In this document: positions 6,530-15,800 of the stretch, one piece after another
Layout of the letters: every line of letters begins with the position of its first letter
Position numbering within the stretch: position 1 is the stretch's first letter
From: Castor canadensis
Taxonomy: Eukaryota; Chordata; Mammalia; Rodentia; Castoridae
Assembly: GCF_047511655.1 (NCBI RefSeq)
Contig: NC_133389.1
Coordinates: 158,239,973 to 158,303,972 of the forward strand
DNA length: 64,000 nucleotides
Reading direction: 5' to 3'
The notes under the pieces: model-generated
Told to the model about the DNA's origin: nothing
The model's input: the letters and a program-made list of their open reading frames with translations, nothing else
Databases searched by the model: none
Made by a program: the position numbers and the translations under genes

Positions 6530-9500
6530 TGGGTAACAATGCATGTGGAGGGGAAGCCGATGGGGTTCATGGTGGATACCGGCGCCCAATATTCGGTTTT
6601 AAACAAGGCACATGGACCTTTGAACAAGGCACGAACAAGTGTTGTTCAGGGGGCCACCGGTACGCAGTTATGTACATGGACTACCAAAAGAAAGGTGAAC
6701 TTAGGAAAACACCAGGTCACACACTCCTTCTTGGTCGTCCCTGAGAGCCCCGCTCCCCTGCTCGGACGGGACCTACTCACCAAAATAGGGGCCCATATCC
6801 ATTTTGAACCAGATGGAATAATTGTGACTGATCGAGAAGGGAGCCCGATTCATGTCTTGTCCCTATCATTGGCTGACGAGCATCGTCTGTTTGAGAGTCA
6901 ACAGGAACCAGGAGGGGACATGACTCATTGGGTAAAAAGATTTCCCACGGCCTGGGCGGAGACTGCGGGAACCGGCCTCGCCAAACACCTCCCGCCTGTA
7001 GTTATACAATTGAAGGCTTCTGCTCTCCCCATTCGGGTGAAACAGTATCCTATGCCTGAGGAGGCCCGAAGAGGCATAGCCCCTCATATCCACAGGCTAA
7101 TAAAGGAAGGAGTACTGCGACCTTGTCAGTCTGCCTGGAATACTCCTCTGCTCCCCGTCCGAAAGCCGGGAAGCAGGGACTATAGGCCTGTGCAAGACCT
7201 ACGAAAGGTAAACGAGCGGACGGAGGACATTCATCCCACCGTTCCGAATCCCTATACCTTGCTCAGCCACCTACCCCCCTCGCAAGTATGGTATACAACC
7301 CTTGATTTGAAAGATGCTTTCTTCAGCATTCCATTGTCAGAAATTAGTCAGCCGCTATTTGCTTTCGAATGGCAAGAAGATGGGGGCCAATCCGGACAGC
7401 TCACTTGGACCAGACTGCCGCAAGGATTTAAAAACTCTCCCACCCTGTTTAATGAGGCCCTGAGCCAGGACCTGGAACCTTTTCGTCGGAGCCACCCACG
7501 AGTCACTCTATTACAGTATGTTGATGACTTACTGTTAGCGGCAGAAACCCGAGAGGAGTGCATCAAGGCTACTGAACACCTGCTAACGGAATTAGGTGAG
7601 CTGGGGTATCGGGCAAGTGCCAAGAAAACTCACATCTGTAAAAGGTCAGTGACATATTTGGGTTATCGGATTGCAGATGGGGCAAGATGGCTGACTGATG
7701 CCATGAAACAGACTATTCTGGCTATCCCATCCCCGACATCCACTAGGGGGGTGAGAGAATTCCTGGGCTCCGCGGGGTTCTGTAGACTCTGGATTCCAGG
7801 ATTTGCGGAAATAGCCAGACCCCTATATGAGGCCACCAAAGAAGCTCCAGATTGGAGTTGGGGAGAGAGAGAACAACAGGCCTTTGATCAGCTAAAAGAC
7901 GCTCTTTTGCAGGCCCCTGCCTTAGCCTTGCCAGATCCTACAAGACCATTCACTCTGTTTGTAGATGAGAAAAAGGGGGTAGCCAAAGGAGTCTTGACCC
8001 AACAGCTAGGTCCCTGGAAGAGACCAGTGGCATACTTTTCCAAGAAATTAGACGCAGTAGCGGCAGGATGGCCCCCCTGCCTCCGCATTATAGCGGCCAT
8101 TGCCGTGCTGGTGAGAGAAGCCGATAAACTAACCTTTGGACAGGCCCTCTGGGTAACGGCCCCTCACCCGGTGGAGGGAATCCTTAAACAACCCCCTGGG
8201 AAATGGATGACGAATGCCAGGCTCACCCACTACCAGGGGCTCTTGTTGGATTCCCCTCGGATCACATTCACAGATCCCGTAATCCTGAACCCTGCCACCT
8301 TGTTGCCTAACCCGGAACTGCAGACACCTGTCCATAACTGCAAAGAATTCCTCTCCGAAGTTACACAGGTACGGGCTGACCTAAAGGATACCCCCCTGTC
8401 CGGCTGCAAATTAAACTGGTACACGGATGGAAGCAGTTTTTTCCAAGATGGAGCCCGAAGGGCAGGGGCAGCTGTAGTCGACCAAGAAGGAAATACGGTA
8501 TGGAGCAGCGCCCTCCCACCCGGAACATCAGCCCAAAAAGCGGAATTAATTGCCTTGGCAGAGGCCCTGGAGAGGGCAAAAGGAAAGCGAGTCAATATCT
8601 ACACCGATAGCCGCTATGCTTTCGGTACCATCCATGTCCACGGGGCCATCTATCGCGAAAGAGGATTCCGCACAGCAGAAGGAAAACATCTAAAGAACCT
8701 AGCCGAAGTCCAGCGTCTATTAATGGCAGTGGAAAAACCGAAGGCAGTGGCAGTGATGTATGTCCCAGGCCACCAGTCTGCCAAGACGCCGGAAGCTGTC
8801 GGTAAAAACAGAGCAGATCAAGAAGCAAAGAGAGTAGCAATGGTGAGTCCTCCCATGGAGACAGGGCAACCTTCCACGGTTGCGGCGATAGACGTGCCGG
8901 TCCCAGAGCTCCCTCCGCTACCCCCCCGACCAGAATACTCCACAGAGGATTTCACTTGGATGAGAGCCCACTCCCCCTTTAGAGAAGGGGAAGACGGATG
9001 GAAAAGCGACTTGGAAGGCAACTTAATTCTGCCTGAAAAACTCGGACGATTCCTGTTGGCTAACTTACATAAGTCCACCCATTTGGGGCGGAGAAAATTA
9101 CTAGACTTGTTGACATCTGCGCAGCTCCGATTTCCGAACCAGACCATAGCAGTCCACCAAATTGTGGAAGATTGTGCCAGCTGCACAATCATGAAACCAG
9201 GACGAAGGGAGGGGCACCATACAGGTACTCGGGAACGGGGGAGGGCTCCGGGAAGAAGTTGGGAAGTGGATTTTACTGAGGTAAAACCGGGAAAGTTTGG
9301 GTACAAATATTTGCTGGTATTCATAGATACCTTTTCAGGCTGGGTGGAGGCTTTTCCTACAAAGAAGGAGACGAGTCAGGTAGTGGCAAAGGCTTTGCTA
9401 GAGGAAATCATACCCAGATATGGGGTGCCCGAGGCAATTGGGTCAGATAACGGTCCGGCTTTTGTTAGTAAGGTCCTGCAGGGACTAGCCCAGACTATGG

Positions 9501-10219
9501 GGGCCAATTGGAAGCTACATTGTGAATATAACCCCCAGAGCTCAGGGCAAGTAGAAAGGATGAATAGGACACTAAAGGAGACTTTAGCCAAATTGGCCCT
9601 GGAGACTGGCGGTGATTGGGTGACGCTCCTTCCCTTGGCCATCTTCCGAGTCCGGAACTCCCCCTATGTCCATGGGCTAACTCCCTTTGAGATCCTGTAT
9701 GGGGCTCCACCCCCCATCATTCAGAGGACCTTAAGCCCAGAACTAGGTGATCTGGCCCCAAATTACCTGACCATGTTGCAGGCTTTAGCTAAAGTGCAAC
9801 AACGGATTTGGCCCTTAATTCAAGCATACCACGCTGTTAAGAGGGACCCGGCTCCGGAACATGGCATAGTCCCGGGTGACATGGTATGGGTTAAAAGGCA
9901 TCAGTCCAAAACCCTAGAGCCTAGATGGAAAGGACCTTATGTTGTACTGTTTACTACCCCTACCGCCCTCAAGGTTGATGGCATCGGACCTTGGATCCAC
10001 CACTCCCACGTGCGTCGAGCCAATCATCAAAAACAAGAAGGGGTCAAGGAGTGGACTGTACGGCGGCACCCAGACAACCCATTAAAGCTAAAGCTTTTGT
10101 GGCCCCGGGAACATGCAGAGCCTTCAGGAGCAGCCACGGATGGGGTGGCTGATCGCTCTGATCTTGCTCAATGCCCAGAGCGGGAGCCTCGCAGAAACCA
10201 ACCCTCACCAGCCCTATAA
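6497..10219 (+). CDS. pol: Pol polyprotein (protease, reverse transcriptase, RNase H, integrase)
   Basis: Made as Gag-Pol by readthrough, so I start it right after the UGA instead of at the first AUG (6539). The 1240 codons are unbroken. The aspartic protease has DTGA (D27). Reverse transcriptase has YVDD (residues 341-344). RNase H has YTDGSS (D644), AELIAL, YTDSRYA and a final NRADQ. Integrase has an N-terminal HHCC zinc region, the catalytic triad D925, D984 and E1020 with exactly 35 residues between the last two (DD35E), and a C-terminal domain with a WKGPY motif. All key residues I can check are present. The last 107 bases overlap env in a different frame, as usual for gammaretroviruses. 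Confidence 0.97.
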   Translation, partial: RRRGSDPLPESWVTMHVEGKPMGFMVDTGAQYSVLNKAHGPLNKARTSVVQGATGTQLCTWTTKRKVNLGKHQVTHSFLVVPESPAPLLGRDLLTKIGAHIHFEPDGIIVTDREGSPIHVLSLSLADEHRLFESQQEPGGDMTHWVKRFPTAWAETAGTGLAKHLPPVVIQLKASALPIRVKQYPMPEEARRGIAPHIHRLIKEGVLRPCQSAWNTPLLPVRKPGSRDYRPVQDLRKVNERTEDIHPTVPNPYTLLSHLPPSQVWYTTLDLKDAFFSIPLSEISQPLFAFEWQEDGGQSGQLTWTRLPQGFKNSPTLFNEALSQDLEPFRRSHPRVTLLQYVDDLLLAAETREECIKATEHLLTELGELGYRASAKKTHICKRSVTYLGYRIADGARWLTDAMKQTILAIPSPTSTRGVREFLGSAGFCRLWIPGFAEIARPLYEATKEAPDWSWGEREQQAFDQLKDALLQAPALALPDPTRPFTLFVDEKKGVAKGVLTQQLGPWKRPVAYFSKKLDAVAAGWPPCLRIIAAIAVLVREADKLTFGQALWVTAPHPVEGILKQPPGKWMTNARLTHYQGLLLDSPRITFTDPVILNPATLLPNPELQTPVHNCKEFLSEVTQVRADLKDTPLSGCKLNWYTDGSSFFQDGARRAGAAVVDQEGNTVWSSALPPGTSAQKAELIALAEALERAKGKRVNIYTDSRYAFGTIHVHGAIYRERGFRTAEGKHLKNLAEVQRLLMAVEKPKAVAVMYVPGHQSAKTPEAVGKNRADQEAKRVAMVSPPMETGQPSTVAAIDVPVPELPPLPPRPEYSTEDFTWMRAHSPFREGEDGWKSDLEGNLILPEKLGRFLLANLHKSTHLGRRKLLDLLTSAQLRFPNQTIAVHQIVEDCASCTIMKPGRREGHHTGTRERGRAPGRSWEVDFTEVKPGKFGYKYLLVFIDTFSGWVEAFPTKKETSQVVAKALLEEIIPRYGVPEAIGSDNGPAFVSKVLQGLAQTMGANWKLHCEYNPQSSGQVERMNRTLKETLAKLALETGGDWVTLLPLAIFRVRNSPYVHGLTPFEILYGAPPPIIQRTLSPELGDLAPNYLTMLQALAKVQQRIWPLIQAYHAVKRDPAPEHGIVPGDMVWVKRHQSKTLEPRWKGPYVVLFTTPTALKVDGIGPWIHHSHVRRANHQKQEGVKEWTVRRHPDNPLKLKLLWPREHAEPSGAATDGVADRSDLAQCPEREPRRNQPSPAL

Positions 10220-12002
10220 GCAAACCTGGATACTCACCGATGGGGAGACTCATACCACCCTCAACGAGACTACTCGCACTGCCCCCATAGGAACTTGGTG
10301 GCCGGAGCTTCAGTTCTGCTTCAGAGACATCAATCCTGCCTACAAATCTACTGCCCCGGAGTCAGCCCGATGTTATGGGTTTTATGCCTGCCCCGGCCAC
10401 AAAAAGAACCAGGAATGTGGGGGGATACAATACTCCTTCTGTAGGTCATGGGCATGTGTCACATCCAATGATAGTGAATGGAAATGGGGGATATCAAAAT
10501 CAGACCTAGTCAAATTTGCCTTTGTAAATGGGATATTAAGGGGGCACAGAATTCCAATACCCACCCATAAATGCCAGCCCACGGATCTAGATAGAATCAA
10601 GGTCACTTTCACTGAAACTGGCAAGAAGGACACCCCTGGGTGGATACAAGGTAAGGTATGGGGACTTGTATTTTATAAATATGGTGGACATGCTGGCTCG
10701 ACCATAGTGGTCAGATTAAAAATTGAGCCCATAGGGCCACCGTCCACAGCAGTAGGCCCCAATAAGGTACTTAGGCCGCCCAATGTAAAGCCATCTCCCC
10801 AACCTTCCACAACTCACCACCTTCCCTCAACCATAGCTCGGGCTAATGTTACAACTCCAAGACCATCAGAAACCAGCCCTCCCCTGGTGAGGCCCAGTCT
10901 CATGACCGCATCTAAAGACCCCCTCTGGGAGCTAGTGGGTGCTGCCTTCCTGACGTTAAACCACACCAACCCTAACATGACTAACTCCTGTTGGTTATGT
11001 TATGATGTGAGGCCCCCATTCTATGAGGCAATAGGGCTAAACACCACTCACGATACCTCATCTGAGGAAAACCCTACTCAATGTTCCTGGGGAGACCGTA
11101 AGAGAGGTCTGACCATACAGCAGGTAAACGGCCAAGGAACCTGCTTAGGAAAAGTGCCAAAGAACAGACGGGACTTATGTACTGTTATTAACGCCAGTTC
11201 TACCTGGGGAAATGCTATTAAATGGGTAATTCCAAAGGACAATGGGTGGTGGCTATGCTCGCGGTCCGGACTCACCCCATGCCTATCAACTAAGGTGTTT
11301 AACAGCTCTAAAGAATTCTGTGTTATAGTGGTTGTGCTGCCCCGCATCCTCTATCATTCGGAGGAAAGTCTATATTCATACTGGAATATAGGAACAGGTG
11401 AGAGAAAGAAGAGAGAGCCTATTTCTACACTAACCATTGCTACCCTACTTAGCCTAGGGGTGGCTGGGGCAGGGACCGGCATAGCCTCCCTGGCTACTCA
11501 ACATAAAGGGATGTCTTCGCTGCGCGCAGCCATAGACGAAGATATAGAGAGAATAGAAACCTCCATTAGCCACCTAGAAAAATCCCTCACTTCTCTGTCT
11601 GAGGTAGTACTTCAAAACCGACGAGGTCTGGACTTGTTGTTCCTCCAAAAAGGGGGACTATGTGTTGCTCTAGGGGAAGAATGTTGTTTTTACGCTGACC
11701 ATACCGGAGTTGTTCGTGACTCCATGTCTAAACTCCGAAAGAGCCTGGAACAAAGAAAACGAGAAAAAGAGGCAGGGGAAAGCTGGTTCGAGTCTTGGTT
11801 TAACCAGTCCCCATGGTTGGCTACCCTTTTATCTGCACTGGCAGGGCCAATAATAATCATCCTACTGCTTGTTACCATAGGACCCTGGATTCTAAACCGA
11901 CTTATGACTTTTGTCAAAAGTCGAATTAATACTATCCAACTTCTGGTCCTCCGCCAACAATATCAGGCTCTTCATCCTCTCGAGGATGATTCCTCAATTT
12001 AG
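10113..12002 (+). CDS. env: Envelope glycoprotein
   Basis: Env mediates receptor binding and membrane fusion. The 629-residue frame is open. A hydrophobic signal peptide (about residues 10-26) is followed by a PHQ motif (31-33), as found near the N terminus of gammaretroviral surface subunits. A cysteine-rich receptor-binding region and a proline-rich hinge (about 206-262) follow. CWLC (293-296) is the disulfide-exchange motif, paired with CX6CC (C517, C524, C525) in the transmembrane subunit. RKKR (431-434) is a furin-type cleavage site before a Gly/Ala-rich fusion peptide. An immunosuppressive-like segment (about 500-516), a membrane anchor (about 568-590) and a tail with YQAL (617-620), resembling an R peptide, complete it. 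Several N-glycosylation sites are visible, such as N51, N245, N310 and N360. Receptor use cannot be read from sequence. Confidence 0.96.
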   Translation: MQSLQEQPRMGWLIALILLNAQSGSLAETNPHQPYKQTWILTDGETHTTLNETTRTAPIGTWWPELQFCFRDINPAYKSTAPESARCYGFYACPGHKKNQECGGIQYSFCRSWACVTSNDSEWKWGISKSDLVKFAFVNGILRGHRIPIPTHKCQPTDLDRIKVTFTETGKKDTPGWIQGKVWGLVFYKYGGHAGSTIVVRLKIEPIGPPSTAVGPNKVLRPPNVKPSPQPSTTHHLPSTIARANVTTPRPSETSPPLVRPSLMTASKDPLWELVGAAFLTLNHTNPNMTNSCWLCYDVRPPFYEAIGLNTTHDTSSEENPTQCSWGDRKRGLTIQQVNGQGTCLGKVPKNRRDLCTVINASSTWGNAIKWVIPKDNGWWLCSRSGLTPCLSTKVFNSSKEFCVIVVVLPRILYHSEESLYSYWNIGTGERKKREPISTLTIATLLSLGVAGAGTGIASLATQHKGMSSLRAAIDEDIERIETSISHLEKSLTSLSEVVLQNRRGLDLLFLQKGGLCVALGEECCFYADHTGVVRDSMSKLRKSLEQRKREKEAGESWFESWFNQSPWLATLLSALAGPIIIILLLVTIGPWILNRLMTFVKSRINTIQLLVLRQQYQALHPLEDDSSI

Positions 12003-12007
12003 GCCAT

Positions 12008-12021
12008 AAGAAAGGGGGGAA
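12008..12021 (+). other. Polypurine tract
   Basis: A run of 14 purines (aagaaaggggggaa) ends right before the TG of the 3' LTR. It is the plus-strand DNA primer in reverse transcription. Its abutment to the LTR fixes the LTR start at 12022. Confidence 0.9.
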
Positions 12022-12147
12022 TGAAAGGAATATGAGGTCTCAGCGGGCCCCAACCCCCTTGTTGGAGAAACCAGTACCAAACATCCCATGTAGATAAGAT
12101 AAGCAATGAGGCAGGGCTCAGTTAGGGCATATAGAATGTGAGGAATG

Positions 12148-12228
12148 CAAGATGTGAGATACGAGCAAGATGTGAGATACGAGCAAGATGTGAGGTACGA
12201 GCAAGATGTGAAGTACGTGCAGGATGTG
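12148..12228 (+). repeat. U3 18-bp tandem array (3' LTR)
   Basis: Same four-and-a-bit unit array as at 3903-3983, with the same unit-to-unit changes. The array therefore predates integration. Confidence 0.85.
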
Positions 12229-12372
12229 CTCTGCCTGCTTGTCTAATGTTGATAACAAAAATATGCACGCCACTGCAGTCTATATAAGATTTCCCCCTAA
12301 GAGGCTCAGGGTCTTGCTTTCCTAACCGGTCCTGCGTGTCCGTGTGGGAGCTCGACCCTGGCTAGCCAGTCC

Positions 12373-12378
12373 AATAAA
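12373..12378 (+). terminator. Proviral poly(A) signal (3' LTR)
   Basis: AATAAA about 90 bp after the 3' LTR TATA box. It would direct cleavage of the viral RNA near the R/U5 boundary. Confidence 0.75.
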
Positions 12379-12448
12379 CTCTGCTTTGTTGATTGCATTC
12401 ACGCCTGGCTCTCTGTCTCTCGGGGGAATAGGATTCCGGGTCCTAACA

Positions 12449-12452
12449 GGAC
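12449..12452. repeat. Target-site duplication of the provirus (right copy)
   Basis: GGAC, matching 3773-3776. Confidence 0.9.
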
Positions 12453-12801
12453 CAGTTAGGAAAACACGACCCTGAGCCTCTTTAGGGGAAATCTTATATA
12501 GACCAGTACCTGCCGTTACAGCAAAAGCCCACGCAGCACTTAACCAATGATTTTGTAACACAGAGTAAAAGGTCAGCAGTTGCGCGCGTATTTTCGTTAT
12601 CAACATTGAGCAAGCAGGCAGAGCACATCTTGCACGTACATCCCGTCACCTTTCGCAACCTTCTCACATTCCTCACATTCTATATCCCCGAGCCGAGCCC
12701 TGCTGCCCTGCTTATCTTATCTACACGGGGCATCTGGTACCGGTTTCTCCAACAGGGGGGTGGGGTCTGTTGAGACATCTCATTCCTTCTTATCCCTTTC
12801 A
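12453..12801 (-). mobile_element. Older solo LTR, right piece (R start and U3, minus strand)
   Basis: This is the reverse complement of an R/U3 sequence related to the provirus LTR and continues the piece at 3657-3776 (total about 469 bp). Landmarks on the minus strand are a TATA box (complement at 12495-12500), the 'gcttatcttatctaca' block and an end complementary to TGAAAGG. It differs from the young LTR by having about 85 extra bases between the TATA box and the repeat region, including an ATTGG/CCAAT box, and only degenerate traces of the 18-bp array. It is therefore a sister subfamily. The promoter faces left, into the provirus. Confidence 0.85.
12495..12500 (-). promoter_or_regulatory. 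TATA box of older LTR, facing the provirus antisense
   Basis: On the minus strand TATATAAG reads toward the provirus. The expected start, 25-30 bp on, falls at about 12465-12470, just before the 3' LTR. Its own poly(A) signal now lies at 3727-3732, on the other side of the provirus. Confidence 0.5.
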
Positions 12802-15800
12802 CTTACATTTGTATATCTTGTTTGGGCCATCCCCCCACCACCACTGCCTCAGGGCAGAACCTATTCCATCCTTTTTGTAGAAGGAAAAACTTAAAAGATA
12901 AGAAAAACATGGCGTTTTTGCTAGTTTGAGATAAAGGTAGTTGTACAGGGAGATTCCTTGTGTTGTTTCCATTCACTACTTCCTAGTCCATTCCCATAGT
13001 GGCCTCTGCCAGTTTAAGATTGCTAAATTTGCTTCTATACAGTAGCACATAAGCCATATTCAAGGTTTAGGTTTCCTTATATCTCCCTATTCCTCCAGTG
13101 CACATTCTCCCTTAGTGTGTGACCCATGTCCAATAATATTACTGCATTTGTTTTGGGTCTGTAATCCACATACGAGGGAGAACATGTGAATTTTGGCCTT
13201 CTGAGCCTGGCTAACTTTGCTTAAGATGATGTTCTCCAGTTCCATCCATTTACCTGCGGATGACAAAATTTCATTCTTCTTTGTGACTGAATAAAATTCC
13301 ATTGTGTATAAGTACTACATTTTCTTAATATATTTGTCAATACTGGGACATCTTGGCTGTTTCCATAGCTTGGCTATTGTGAATAGTGCTGCAATACACA
13401 TGGGTGTGCAGGTCCCATGGTAACCAGAGTCACATTCCTTCAGGTATATCTTTAGGAGTGGTATTGCTAATGGTATGGAGAATCTATTTTTAGATTTTAA
13501 AGAAACCTCCATATTGTTTTCCACAGTGGTTGTCCTAGCAGTAAACATTCTCACCAGCAGTGTATGAGGGTTCCTTTTTCCCACATCCTCACCAACATTT
13601 GTTGGTGGTGTTCTTGATGGCAGCTATTCTAGCAGGAGTGAGGTGGAATCTTAGTGTGGTTTTGATTTGCATTTCCTTTATGGCCAGGTATGGTGAGCAT
13701 TTTTTTTTTTTTTTTTAGCTATTTGGACTTCTTCCTTTGAAAAAATTCTGTTTAGTTCATGGGGGAGTTTAGTTTTTTGAGCTCCATGAATATTCTGGTC
13801 ATCAGTCTCTTGTCTGATGTGTAGCTAGCAAAGATTTTCTCCCATTCTCTGGGTAACCTCTTCAGTTTAGAGACCACTTCTTTTGTTGTGCAGAAGCTTT
13901 TTAATTTCATGTAGTCCCATTTGTCAATCCTTTCTCTCAGTTGCTGAGCCACTTCAGTTCTACTGAGGAAGTCCTTGCCTACACTTACTGCTTCCAGTGT
14001 ATACCTGCTTTTTCCTGCACTAGCTTCAAGGTTTCAGGTCTGATATTAAGGTTCTTAATCCATTTTGAGTTGCTGCTAGTACAGGGTGACAGGATCTAGT
14101 TTCAGTTTTCTGCAGGTAGATAACCACTTTTCCCAGCAACATTTGTTGAAGAATTTGTCTTTTCTCCATCATATGTTTTTGGCAACTTTGTCAAGGATTA
14201 ATTGAGCGTAGTTGTGTGGATTCATATCCAGGTCCAGGTCCTCTATTCTGTTCCATGAGACTTCATGTCTGTTTTTGTTCCAGTACCATGCTGATTTTGT
14301 TGCTATGGCTAGGTCAAGTATTGTGATACCTCCAGAGTTGCTCTTTTTTGCTCAGTATTGTCTTGGCTACTCACAGTCTTTTTGTGTTTCTAAATGAACT
14401 TTAGGGTAGATTTTTCAATCTCTATGACAAATGTCATTGGGATTTTGATGGAAATTGCATTGAACATGTAGATTGCTTTTGGTAGTATAGCCATTTTTAC
14501 TATGTTGATTCTGCCAATCCATGAGCATGGAAGATCTTACCACCTTCTGTAGTCATCTTAAATCTCTTTCTTCAGCGGTTTTTAGTTCTCCTTGTAGAGG
14601 TCATTCACATCCTTTGTTAAGTTTATTCCTAGGTATTTTATTTTTTTGAGGCTATTATAAATGGAATTGCTTTCCTATATTCTTTCTCAATCTGCTCATT
14701 GTTGGTGTATACAAAGAATACTGATTTCTGTAAGTTGATTTTGTATACTGCTACTTTGCTGAAGCTGTTTATGGTGCCTAGGAGTTTTTGGGTAGAGCTT
14801 TTTGGGTCTTTAAGGTAAAAGATCATGTCATCTGTGAATATGGATAGTTTGACTATTTACCTATTTGTATTTCTTTCATTTCTTCTTCTTGCCTTACTGC
14901 TCTGGCTAGGAATTCCAGGACTTTGCCAAATAGGAGTGGAGAGAGTGGATACCCTTGTCTCATTCCTCACTTTAGGGGAAATGGTTTCAGTTTTTCCACA
15001 TTAAGTATGATGTTGGCTATAGGTTTGTCATATATAGCCTTTATAATGTTGAGGTACATTCCTTATATTCCTAGTTTTCCTAGAGCTTTTATCATGAAAT
15101 GGTGTTGGATCTTATCAAAGGGTTTTTCTGCATCTATTGAGATGATCATGTGGTTTTTGTCTTTGCCTCTAATAATGTGCTATATTACATTTATTGATTT
15201 GCATATGTTAAAACATCCCTGCATCCCTGGGATGAAGCTGACTTGGTCATGGTGAATGATCTTTCTGAGATGTTGTTGGATTTGATTTGCTGTTGTTTTA
15301 TTGAGGATTTTTGCATAGATTTTCATTAAGGAGATTGGTCTGTAGTTCTCCTTTTTAAATGTGCCTTGTCCGGTTTTGGGAGGAGTATAATGCTGGCTTC
15401 ATAGAATGAGTTGGACAGTGTTCCTTCCCTTTCATGGAAAAGCTTAAGAAGTGTTGGTATTAGTTCTTCTTTAAAGGTCTGGCAAAATTCAACTGAGAAT
15501 CCATCAGGTCTTGGACTTTTCTTTTTTTGGTAGACACTTTATTGTTGCTTCAGTTTCATTATGTGCTATAGATCTGTTTAGGTTCAGTTTTGGATGGTCA
15601 GAAATATCTAGAAATTTGTCCATTTCTTCAAGATTTTTCAACTTATTGGAACTTGGGCTCTCAAAGTACTCCCTGATGATTCCCTGGATTTCTGTGTTTC
15701 TTGTTATCTCCCCTTTTTCATTTCTGATTTTGCTAATTTGGGTCTTCTCCCTCCTCAATTAGGTCACATTTGCCAGGGGCTTGTCAATCTTGTTTTTTTT

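Larger units (their letters stand above)
3777..12448 (+). mobile_element. Full-length endogenous gammaretrovirus provirus
   Basis: The 8.67-kb provirus is complete: 5' LTR (3777-4312), tRNA-Gln primer site (4315-4332), gag (4796-6496), pol (6497-10219), env (10113-12002), polypurine tract (12008-12021) and 3' LTR (12022-12448), flanked by the 4-bp repeat GGAC. Gammaretroviral hallmarks are visible: pol in the gag frame behind one stop codon, a single CCHC zinc finger, PPPY in Gag, a CWLC motif in the surface subunit and CX6CC in the transmembrane subunit. All three reading frames are open from end to end. By eye the LTRs differ only by a 109-bp duplication in the 5' copy, so insertion was recent. 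Whether it is expressed or active cannot be told from sequence. Confidence 0.97.
12022..12448 (+). repeat. Provirus 3' LTR (427 bp)
   Basis: It runs from TGAAAGGA to TCCTAACA. The 18-bp U3 array is at 12148-12228, the TATA box at 12281-12286 and AATAAA at 12373-12378. It lacks the 109-bp duplication and otherwise reads the same as the 5' LTR. Confidence 0.95.

Noticed and set aside
8230-9324. Antisense open frames in pol (121 and 168 codons)
   Set aside because: They are shadows of the pol frame and have no motif or start context.
12453-12801. Inverted 3' part as a rearrangement of the provirus itself
   Set aside because: It is diverged from the proviral LTR, has its own flanking repeat and joins with 3657-3776 into one separate LTR.
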